11,513 nt of DNA from Gloeophyllum trabeum ATCC 11539 (lineage: Eukaryota; Basidiomycota; Agaricomycetes; Gloeophyllales; Gloeophyllaceae), in assembly GCF_000344685.1 (NCBI RefSeq), contig NW_006920421.1, forward strand, positions 77,959 to 89,471, written 5' to 3'. Each line of letters begins with the position of its first letter. The stretch's first letter is position 1. The position numbers were made by a program, and so were the translations under genes. The notes beneath the pieces were generated by a model. The model had not been told where the DNA came from. It worked only from the letters and a program-made list of their open reading frames with translations, and did not search any database. Below, piece by piece: positions 1 through 7,028 of this stretch.

Positions 1-460
1 AATATTCATGCAAGCAACTCGAACCGAGCAAGCCATCGACGTACGTCCCTCTAACGGCATCCGCGAGATAAGCGCTTCTGAACGTCTCTAGCCGCAGTTG
101 TTGGGTAGCGCGTCGCTGATCCGCTATTGAGATACTCAACCCTCAGGTATCTGTTGCGTTCGTCTCTTCTCCGCGCCGTGGTTTACTGTCTTATTGGGTT
201 GGGTGTTGTTGAACTGTAACGAGTATTTAACGCCGACGCCCTCGCTGCTGGGGAGGGTGGTCATAGTACATGTGTTACCGCGTAAATTATGCTATAGACT
301 GGGAATGCATATAAATTACCATTACGTGCGCTGTCCTGCCCGAGTGGCAAGCTCGAGCAGGTCAGACAGAGCCATCGCTTGCGAGCCGGAGCGGTGCGGA
401 GTCACTGCAGACGCTAGTTGTGTTTGTAGATCTGCGCTAGGAGATGCGATGATACGTGCC
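1..460. other. Left flank with no supportable gene
   Basis: No coding region, RNA gene or transposon end can be supported here. The longest open frame (from 194, plus strand, 126 codons) shows no recognisable domain, no sensible splice structure and no counterpart in unit 2. A stretch near 333-365 resembles the D-arm of a serine or leucine tRNA, but no T-arm follows. If the array continues to the left, this could be the 3' region of a preceding unit; I could not align it with the equivalent stretch 5750-6060. Confidence 0.5.
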
Positions 461-702
461 GTGAAGCTTGAAGTGATTCGACCGTACAATACTCGACTTC
501 ACGTGAAATATGGGCAAGCAGTCTCCTCAATCGAGCCCGGCGTGCATGAAAGAGGACGCGAGAGGGACAAATGAAGCCAGGACGAAGGTTGTCGGAGCTT
601 GAGATCAGATGGCCAGAGTATATGGTAAGTAGCCATGACTCACTTGAGCGGAATTTTCGTACAGGGAGTATATTGGGAAAACATGGACGGCAAGGTGGCT
701 TA

Positions 703-852
703 GGCTCCGTTCGGATGCATGGCCGCGTCGCGGCCAACGACGCCAAAACAGTCTTTCAGCCAATCGCGTCTCACTAAAAGCACTGCCACGCGGCCGAGCT
801 GGCTGTGGCGCCTTGAGAGCGCCGCGACGCGGCCGTGCAACCGAACGGAGCC
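703..852. mobile_element. 150-bp Harbinger/Tourist-like MITE with TTA target duplication
   Basis: The ends form inverted arms of 32 bp (703-734 and 821-852) that match at 30 positions and begin GGCTCCGTTCGG. The element is flanked by TTA at 700-702 and 853-855. Unit 2 preserves the empty site: around 6212-6220 the sequence GTGGCTTACATTGTAAC has a single TTA where unit 1 has the insertion. A three-base TWA target duplication and GG-starting arms with a GTTYGG core are typical of PIF/Harbinger and its Tourist-type MITEs. The element is GC-rich with subterminal CGCGGCC motifs and has no coding capacity. Its boundaries are exact; the superfamily is inferred from end sequence and duplication length. 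Confidence 0.88.
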
Positions 853-1067
853 TTACTTTGTAACTATTTGCCTATCGTGGCTGCCTTGCATTCTACGATG
901 TCATCATGTCGAGGCCACGCCGACCTCGCACGCAGACGTCGCGTTTTAACTTTGATGCTCGTTCTACGCGCTACTTAGACTCCCCACGGAGTGGTCTTCC
1001 AGGAGAAGAGCGTTCGTCCGTACTTGCACGTCGTTATCGAGTATCAGCAAAGCGCTGGCTCTTCTCT

Positions 1068-1229
1068 CTCCTGGCTTCGAACTTCGTCAGCGTTGGCAGC
1101 ATGGAAGGGGACGAGATCAAGCTGATCAAGGAGTGTACTTCCGTATCATTCGATCTGGACGCTTCACGAGGTCGCCGAAGCATGCAGTTTGCAGCGTCGT
1201 TCGATCGCTATCTCTATGGAATGTACGTT
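1068..1229 (+). other. Unidentified conserved open block, unit 1 (possible decayed exon)
   Basis: Fifty-four codons without a stop align, with no gap, to 6375-6536 in unit 2. Both begin LLASNFV, share IKECT near the middle and end GMYV. Several differences are third-position and silent (ATC/ATT, TGT/TGC and ACT/ACC within the KECT stretch), as expected if the block was once translated. Both copies end at a conserved GTACGT (1223-1228 here) that would serve as a splice donor. The product is not recognised. One guess, from its place downstream of a DUF6533 gene in the array and from the LLASNFV string, is the C-terminal part of that family, but this is weak. The frame upstream is not clearly conserved, so it is probably a relic. 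Confidence 0.4.
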
Positions 1230-1261
1230 GCCTTATATTGCCCTTCCAATCCTATCGCAAT

Positions 1262-1546
1262 CACTGGGTACATCACCCATATTGAGCATGCACAAAACTT
1301 TGAAAATAACTGGTCAAAGGTCAAACTTTTTTCATGATTGTCCATTGCACAGTCAGTGAAACGAATTAGAATAATACTACTTTTGAGTGCGCAAAAATCT
1401 GATTGTGACACAGGATATGATCTTTGTTCAGCGCTGTTCATTGAACTTTCATTTGTTTTGCAAGGCAACACTATGAACAAAATTTGACCTTTGTCCGGTT
1501 CCTTTCACACTTTCTCAGTGGCTCAGTATGGGTATTGTACCCAGTG
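1262..1546. mobile_element. 285-bp CACTA-like MITE with AAT target duplication
   Basis: The terminal arms are 25 bp (1262-1286 and 1522-1546), match at 22 positions and begin CACTGGGTACA. The flanks carry AAT at 1259-1261 and 1547-1549. CACTN ends and a three-base duplication are the signature of the CACTA/EnSpm (CMC) superfamily. A further inverted pair lies inside: 1312-1325 (GGTCAAAGGTCAAA) against 1483-1496, with 13 of 14 matching; such subterminal repeats are typical transposase-binding sites in CACTA elements. Unit 2 lacks the insertion: around 6565 the equivalent CAATCATTTCAGCG is continuous. The interior is AT-rich compared with the surroundings and does not encode a transposase. Confidence 0.85.
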
Positions 1547-1549
1547 AAT

Positions 1550-2145
1550 GGTTTCATCGGAGCAAAATAGTTGTGCGTCGCCAATCGAGCTGCCTGTGGA
1601 CCATACGATTCTCGGGTGTCCCGGCGTCGTAGGTAGCCATCCGTCATGGATCGAACTGGTTCTGAATACCCGTCCGCGGCTCTCCCATGTCCTCTGATGA
1701 TGTCTACCCATCAATGCCGAGATCGACGTGGTGGGTGGATGCCATCAGGGACACTTCACAGAGCTCTGTGATTGTCGGACGTCGTGGCATTCGGCACGCA
1801 CGACATAGTTTTGTAGTAATGCATCCGTCCCCACGATGGCCACCATTCACGCAAAGTTTTATCAGAGGCTGGTTTTCGAGTGTGCAGATGAAGACTGATA
1901 TTTTTTCCGCATTCTGACGCGGTACCCAGAGATAGACACGTTTCCCGCCTACAAGCGGACTTGCGATTGGATATATAAGAAAAATGAACTGCTACCCTGT
2001 CGGCTATTCCGTCGACGCCCCCGCCTACAATCAATGAGTACGACTTTCGATCTTCCGTTGTCGCTTGCTCCACCCTCCTCTGGCGCTTTGGACACGCTCT
2101 CATCAGCCTTCCCTCGCCGTCGGCATCGCAATGAACCCCCCTTCG
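1550..2145. other. Intergenic region 3' of the unit 1 F-box gene
   Basis: No gene can be supported. Stretches near 1575-1785 and 1915-2020 align with 6600-6740 and 6900-6990 in unit 2, so this is part of the duplicated unit. It would hold the 3' untranslated region of the minus-strand F-box gene. The shared tract beginning GCGGTACCCA, followed by an AT-rich run and CTGCTACCC, lies just before the F-box stop codons in both copies and may contain the 3'-end signals. Short open frames on both strands here differ between the copies and are not credible. Confidence 0.5.
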
Positions 2146-3774
2146 TTACTCTCCGGCATCTTCCTCGTCATCAGCGTCGTAATCGCTTTCGTGCGCCTCC
2201 GTTTCCGTCTTTTCCCTCGCATTGTCTTCCCGGAAGACATACCATTGTACGCCATCCTCATGAGAGACATCCTTCTTCTCCAGGCTGTCCCACTTGACAA
2301 CCTTGAAGATATCACGGAGGACGTCGATATCTCTTGCTGAGATGTTGATTCCTCCAGTAATGGTAAGGCTTATTAGTGATTTGGGGTGATCCAAAACCTG
2401 ATAGGGCTTCAGGAACCGATTGAGGAAGTCGACAACGCCAAAGATCCTCCTCCAAGGATCCCGAAACCATACTGACTCCAGGCGCAGCATTTACAGTTTC
2501 GGAAACAAGGGATTCGTCGGTTCACCCGATCTATCAAGAGCATACAGGCCGGCAGGTAGAGCTGACGTATACCTGCCCGAGACGCCGAGCTCGGTCACCC
2601 CCGGCATTAGGCTGAAGAGTTGCCGCCAAGCCACGACTGATTGCTCCACATACGCGCGACCGTCTTCTATGGTCAAGCGTTCGACTGTGGACAAGTATGG
2701 TTGCAGTCTCGGGCGCAACACATCCAGGATCCAGGCCTCTTCATCGTAGTCGTAGCCTTCGAACACGAGACAGAGCCCAGCAGTCTGTGATTGCCATGTC
2801 GTAGTGGTCAGATCTGGAGTCAGCATGCAACAGATGCTTGTGGGGCTCGGGCTATACATGGTGCAGCCGCGGAGCACCTGGGTCGACCCAATCCCGTCGA
2901 TACAGCCCTGCATGCACACTATGATCTCCTCCAAATAGGCAAAGTTGTGAACCTGCACATAGGCATGCTCTAGCTGCGGCATGACCATGTCGCGCAGCAG
3001 TTTCGCATGACGAAGGCGAGGAATATCAATATATAAGGTCCGCAGGGAGGGCAGTGGGACCTTGTCGAGTTGGATCACGGTGCCGGGGTTGATTGGTGTA
3101 TGTCCAAGGGCCAAACTGAGCTTGAGGACCATGAGGTTGGGTAGACCACGTAAGACCTGCCGTATATCCAGCGTCGTCATAGCCGTTCTGACATCGATGA
3201 TACTCAGTTCCGTCAATGCTGGCGTGAAGAGCATCCTGAAGTCATTCAGGCTGTCCAGGCCACTCAGCTGTAGACGCCGCAGGACCGGGGATGTGAAGGG
3301 AGTCAGGTTCGTTGCTCCGACAGCACCCGTGACCTTAATTTCCAGGTGCTTCAAGATGGGCATAGTACCATGTGCCTGACCGACGACGTTACCCAGGACC
3401 TGCGAGGAGACCGAGATGGACAAAGACCGTAACCGAGAGCCGACGCCCATGACCAAGCTTAACTTATCCTCGTTGTTCTCCTGGAGATCGCCAGTATGAT
3501 CTTTCTCCAGTGACCCGGTGATGGACAAGGGAGAGCGACGTGAACGGTCAATGAGATCCCGCAGACTATCCGCAGTTTCGATGAAGATACTGGTCCAGTA
3601 TTTGGCATTGTTGACCAGTTGGTCCCGCCATCGCCCGCAAACATGTGTCAAGGAGACGACCCCGGCCTGTCGAGTATGAGGATCGGAAGTTGTGGCTTCG
3701 AGGTCGGTGACGAATTCATCTGCCACTTGGGCGATAAGCTCCGGCGGCATGGAGCTGAAGGTTGGTTTATTCAT
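2146..3774 (-). pseudogene. F-box/LRR protein, unit 1, interrupted by an in-frame stop
   Basis: This is a probable F-box protein, the substrate-recognition part of an SCF ubiquitin ligase; the target is unknown. From the ATG at 3774 (protein start MNKP), an F-box-like region covers residues 9-61, with PPEL at 10-13, SLTHVC at 41-46, WR at 49-50 and YW at 59-60. Leucine-rich stretches of LRR type follow. Codon 428 is TAA (2493-2491), where the paralogue has GAG; reading then resumes in frame at an adjacent ATG for 114 codons to TAA at 2148-2146. Those codons still align with the paralogue (RLESVW, WRRIF, RFLKPYQ), so the break is probably recent. A 427-residue truncated protein is possible. 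The acidic tail is shorter than in unit 2. The upstream in-frame ATG at 3819 lies in a probable leader intron and was not used. Confidence 0.82.
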
Positions 3775-3790
3775 TAGAACTCGAATGGCA

Positions 3791-3856
3791 CTGTGGTTGC
3801 GATGTGGTATGAGCGACATCTGTGGCGCGCAACAATGAACAAGTACGCCGACATAC
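3791..3856 (-). other. Probable 5'-leader intron of the unit 1 F-box gene
   Basis: Read on the minus strand, the sequence GAAG|GTATGT opens a 66-nt interval closed by CCACAG, 16 nt before the MNKP start codon. GTATGT is a strong fungal donor, and GCTCAT about 20 nt before the acceptor is a possible branch site. The paralogue has a donor and acceptor at the matching places (8865 and 8791). The interval contains the first ATG of the open frame (3819), so that ATG would be spliced out. Splicing is inferred from sequence only. Confidence 0.65.
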
Positions 3857-3973
3857 CTTCGCTAATTGTTGTTCTTGTTTTAGGACTATGACTCGGTAAC
3901 AGGAGGGGCCACTGAAGCGGAGCGCGCAAGGTCTCAGTGTGGTTGGGAGGAACATTCGAACTTCGACAAGAGT

Positions 3974-3983
3974 GCCTTTTATG
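3974..3983 (-). promoter_or_regulatory. TATA-like element of the unit 1 F-box gene
   Basis: The minus-strand sequence CATAAAAGGC lies about 120 nt upstream of the leader-intron donor. It sits in a block conserved with unit 2, where CATAAAGGC occurs at 8979-8987 at a matching distance, followed in both by a CACTC and GAAGTTCGA stretch. A transcription start some 30 nt downstream would give a short untranslated first exon. Confidence 0.5.
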
Positions 3984-4048
3984 TGCACCTGCTTACCAGT
4001 CTCCGTTACCACGCCACACCCATTGTCCTCGCACTGCATCCAAACAAC

Positions 4049-4492
4049 GAGGTATTACTAAACTGGTAGAAGTAGAAGTTGGAGTTCCGTGTTCCGGTCT
4101 CCGACTTCTACTTGGCCACTATGCCACTGACAGTGGTGCCACACCTCCCGCGCGCCCTCGCCCCGCCGCTAGCCACTGCTTGCCACAGCAAAGTTGTAGC
4201 AAGAATTGCACCCCCGGCCGACGGTTAGAGTTTGGGTTAGAGAGGGGTCCGGGGGGTAACCCCCAGGGTCTGGTTGAGGTGCAGATTAAGGTAAGGAGGT
4301 TAGGGTACGGGCTACGGGCTATCTTATAAGGGGGTCCGGGGGGAACCCCCCGGTTGGTTAGGGTCCGGAAATGCCACATAAAGCAACGGTCGGCGGGGGA
4401 CCCTCATGTGGCAGCGACACCCACTGCAACGGCTTATTGGTAGAAGTCGGAAAATTCCCCCTGACTTCTACTTCTACCAGTTTAGTATATAC
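4049..4492. mobile_element. 444-bp foldback-type MITE, possibly Mutator-like
   Basis: A perfect 24-bp inverted repeat (TACTAAACTGGTAGAAG...) occupies 4056-4079 and 4464-4487. A 10-bp direct repeat, TCCAAACAAC, lies outside it at 4039-4048 and 4493-4502. A 9-11 bp duplication suits Mutator-like elements. However, the gaps between repeat and arms differ (7 and 5 nt). A TA duplication (4056-4057, 4486-4487) with 22-bp arms is the alternative and would point to Tc1/mariner. Each end also folds on itself: 4070-4084 with 4099-4113, and 4440-4448 with 4463-4471. The centre is G-rich with telomere-like TTAGGG/TTAGAG motifs and two GGGGTCCGGGGGG palindromes. It has no coding capacity. It lies 5' of the F-box promoter, near the edge of unit homology, so no clean empty site was found. 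Confidence 0.75.
4244..4351. repeat. Pair of G/C palindromes inside the 444-bp element
   Basis: The motif GGGGTCCGGGGGG followed by (T)AACCCCC occurs at 4244-4264 and again at 4331-4351. Each can form a short, very GC-rich hairpin. The stretch between and around them carries telomere-like words (TTAGAG, TTTGGG, TTAGGG near 4225-4240, 4300 and 4358). They belong to the core of the 444-bp element. Confidence 0.7.
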
Positions 4493-4502
4493 TCCAAACA
4501 AC

Positions 4503-5180
4503 CACCGACAACTCCTAAGCGAGTGTCAAATATAAACTTGGGCGTAACTGTGTACGCTCACCCTTTTCTTCTGGTATGAATTTGACTCGCCAACAAGGTC
4601 GTCAGGTATGCAGGTAAATGGCTTGGAACAGAAGACTGCCCTCGTTCTCGTTGAATTCGTCGAACTTGAGTGAAAATTCGCCCCTGTCTCTCTGACCTGG
4701 ATGTCGTTCACTTTACAGTGCGTATGCAGTAGAGCTGTGTTATTTGGTACCTTCTGCACCCGATAATGTCTGCTAGGTGTTGCATCGACATTTTACCAAC
4801 AGGCAAGCCGTCGAGGTAGGATATAAGTATTGGAGTCGCCTCGTGAGGCAGGAGGAGATACCGTGACTATATTCCTTATTCGACCAGTTCGGCATGTTAC
4901 GCTGGCTTCTGCGAAACAATATATGAAAGCTTCATCCGTCGTGCCGGGTGCTCTGACGAAGCTCTCCACGCCGAACATGGTTTCCTGATATTCTCGCCCG
5001 CCCGAACTTTACTCAGATGAGATGCGAGCAATCATCTTCGTAAGCTCCTGGAATTTTGCTGAACTGGTGGAGTATTCTGTGGGTATTCGCTTGCGGGTGA
5101 ATTTTAATTGCCGGATAATAGAGCGATCTAGCATTCCAGTAGGCAACCTGGACACCCTCAGCTGCAGCAGAGCGTCCGGC
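4503..5180. other. Spacer between F-box and DUF6533 relics, unit 1, no gene seen
   Basis: No coding region is supported. The open frames here are under 80 codons, have no recognisable motif and are not matched in the corresponding spacer of unit 2 (9050-9990). That spacer is also hard to align, suggesting rapid turnover. The stretch separates the two divergent genes and would hold distal promoter sequence. Confidence 0.5.
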
Positions 5181-5184
5181 TGCT

Positions 5185-5345
5185 CCGCCGGGGACATATG
5201 TGACGAAGGCATGTTTGAGTTCGGGCTATTGTCATCTAGTATACTAAAGAGAAGTCATAGGAGGCCGAGTGAATTGGCCGACGATTTGGCTAGTTAAAGA
5301 GCTGGTCAAAAAGCGAGGGAATATTTATCAGGATCTTCTCTGTGG
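5185..5345 (+). promoter_or_regulatory. Conserved upstream block of the DUF6533 gene, unit 1
   Basis: This non-coding stretch aligns with about 9990-10140 in unit 2. Shared words include TTTGAGTTCG, ATTGTCATC and GGCTA(G/C)TTAA, followed by a G-GTGGAC/GCTGGTC-type tract with AAAA. The homology runs up to the position matching the in-frame ATG at 10143 and then stops because of a deletion in unit 1. The position suggests a core promoter and 5' leader, but no clear TATA box or known regulator site is visible. Confidence 0.4.
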
Positions 5346-5358
5346 CCCGGCGGTAGCT

Positions 5359-5370
5359 GGGGGGGGGGGG
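5359..5370 (+). repeat. G12 homopolymer at a deletion junction
   Basis: There are twelve consecutive G residues. The tract lies exactly between the conserved upstream block and the exon 3 relic of the unit 1 DUF6533 gene. It replaces about 330 nt that in unit 2 hold the start codon, exons 1-2 and introns 1-2. Confidence 0.85.
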
Positions 5371-5375
5371 TACTG

Positions 5376-6059
5376 TAGACGTTCAGCAAAGTACTACTCG
5401 TGTTGACGAGACACCCGGTCCTGGTGGTGACCTTCCTCGCCTATATAGTACGCCAAGTGTCGTCACAGCCCATTATCCTTACTCATATGAACGTCTCACA
5501 GATCTTATTGTCGTGATGAGCTCAAATGAACGAGAAATATATTTAACCACAGATCGGTATGTATTACACTCACCCTTCATGTATTAATGACACGGCGAGC
5601 TTAAACCGGAGACTCTTGTCAAGGACACATCCTCCCAGTGCTCACTTGGGTATACCGGGATCGTGGTTTCCATATCGCCATCGTACTGGTCTTCATTGAC
5701 ATTCTTCTCGTATTCTATCCTATTGCTGCAGCCCTTGAATTCGCTCATCTGTAAGTTTCATAGACTGCTAGCTTCGTGTAATACGAGTATGCCAGACGTT
5801 GCTTACAGCCTCCTCCAGTCACGATATCTCCGGATCAGACAGTCGAGAGAGTATTTTTCTCGTGCAGAAGATTACCTCTTTTACGGTCTGTTGCCACATC
5901 GATACCCGACTTGATCGGTCGCGCTGTCATCTGCGCAACTTGGAGGTTATGCATTGGCATCTGCACATGGCATTTCAAAAAGCACGAAAGAGCTTCAATT
6001 TCTCTGACCAAATGCGTTTAACGTATACGATTCAGATATCGATGCCCTTACTTAGATGA
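5376..6059 (+). pseudogene. DUF6533-type membrane protein relic, unit 1
   Basis: This is a decayed copy of the gene at 10143-10899. Exon 3 is recognisable at 5379-5447 (VLTRHPVLVVTFLAY against LLTRYPVFAETFLVLY), but an in-frame TAG at 5376-5378 replaces the conserved tryptophan codon of the paralogue. Exon 4 is 5502-5556 (VMSSNEREIY against VMSPNECDLIY), bounded by CACAG and a GTATGT donor. Exon 5 ends at 5750 before GTAAGT (LTWVYRDRGFHIAIVL against RTWVIWNRNPYIAITL) and has lost one base near 5620. A 58-nt intron 5751-5808 closes with CTTACAG; a further open stretch to 6059 may be exon 6, but its family match is weak. Exons 1 and 2 and the start are missing. No full-length product is possible. 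Confidence 0.75.
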
Positions 6060-6374
6060 GAAATTTAGGCGTCAAGTCATCCGACCACAAAGGAGTGCAT
6101 GTGCACGATAGTGGAAACGAGAGCAAGGGCCGAACCAGGAAGATAGTCATGACTCACTGGAGCGTAGAACCTCGCTACAGAAGGTCATGGCGAAACATCG
6201 GCCTGGGAAAGTGGCTTACATTGTAACTATTTGGCTATTGTGGCGGCCCCTTTCATTTTAGGACCTCAGGACACACCGACCTCGCATATGTGCGGACATC
6301 GCGTTAAATTCGATGCGTATCGTCTGTACCTGCACGTCATTATCGAAAATATTATCAGGGTCGCTGGCTCTTGT

Positions 6375-6536
6375 CTCCTGGCGTCGAACTTCGTGAATGT
6401 GGGCAAAACGGAGGCGGGCGCGATGAAGCCGATTAAGGAGTGCACCTGCATGGCTGTCTATCCTGATGCTTTACGCCGTAGTGGAAGGGCCTTTTTCGTC
6501 TCGTCGATCGACTGCCATCCTGACGGAATGTACGTT
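6375..6536 (+). other. Unidentified conserved open block, unit 2 (possible decayed exon)
   Basis: This is the counterpart of 1068-1229: 54 codons, gap-free, with LLASNFVNVG at the start, IKECT in the middle and GMYV at the end. A GTACGT at 6530-6535 matches the donor-like site of unit 1. Open frame continues upstream from 6231 without an ATG start, as an internal exon would. The product is unknown; the place, downstream of the unit 1 DUF6533 relic and convergent with the unit 2 F-box gene, allows it to be the last part of that membrane-protein gene, but I cannot show this. Confidence 0.4.
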
Positions 6537-6539
6537 ACC

Positions 6540-7028
6540 CAAGTATGCTGTCACCATCGTGTGCTCAATCATTTCAGCGTTGCAGGAAGAAAGTCATGCA
6601 TCTCCAATCCACAATCGAGCTGCTTGAGAACGGACACCCATGGTTCTCTTGATTACAATGATGATGTCCACTCATCAATGCCCACGTTGGCATGCCGGGT
6701 GGATGTCATCAGGGAGACCTCGGAGAGCTCTATCTTGCCATGCGATACTCGATGACCCTGTCGCGACTTGATGGAACGTACGACTGGTCTTGTCGTAGTG
6801 CTGGTAATTCGTCCTCAGAACATGGTGGTAGCGAGGGACCCGATCCTTCACCTGATTCTCTGTCTTCTGATCGTGCAGGTTACCATTGGTATTCACCCCC
6901 ATCCTGGCCGCGGTACCCAAGTATAAATACACCTCCCAAGCATTTGCCGAAGCCCGTTATGAAATAATAATAAAAGAGCTGCTACCCCCTCGGTGCGCCC
7001 ACGCACAAATAGATACAATATATCAGCT
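6540..7028. other. Intergenic region 3' of the unit 2 F-box gene
   Basis: No gene can be supported. The stretch matches 1550-2145 of unit 1 in patches (ATCGAGCTGC near 6612, the tract beginning GCGGTACCCA near 6910). The AT-rich run 6955-6980 lies just downstream of the F-box stop codon and is the likely 3'-end region of that gene. Confidence 0.5.

Larger units (their letters stand above)
470..6060. repeat. Unit 1 of a diverged tandem duplication (F-box / DUF6533 module)
   Basis: This is the first of two homologous units in direct orientation. Matching blocks, read by eye, are about 470-600 with 6060-6150, 856-1258 with 6215-6565, 1550-1785 with 6565-6740, 1915-2145 with 6905-7028, 2146-4038 with 7029-9040, 5185-5345 with 9990-10140, and 5376-5756 with 10480-10905. 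The order is the same in both. Unit 1 is longer mainly because of three small transposons totalling about 880 bp. Its F-box and DUF6533 genes are both damaged, unlike those of unit 2. The outer limits are approximate because homology fades rather than stops. Confidence 0.85.

Noticed and set aside
333..400. tRNA-like stretch (GCCCGAGTGGCAAG)
   Set aside because: It resembles the D-arm of serine or leucine tRNAs, but no anticodon arm, T-arm with GTTCGAAT-type loop or acceptor pairing follows.
2034..2340. Overlapping plus-strand open frames opposite the F-box 3' end
   Set aside because: They are shadows of the acidic C-terminal coding region on the other strand; the mirror region of unit 2 gives an unrelated frame at 6993-7349.
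3937..4329. 130-codon open frame spanning the F-box promoter and the 444-bp element
   Set aside because: It crosses a promoter and a transposon boundary, so it cannot be an ancestral gene; the translation has no family features.
4550..4760. Possible small secreted protein gene in the unit 1 spacer
   Set aside because: No frame here has a signal-peptide-like start, and none is conserved in the spacer of unit 2.
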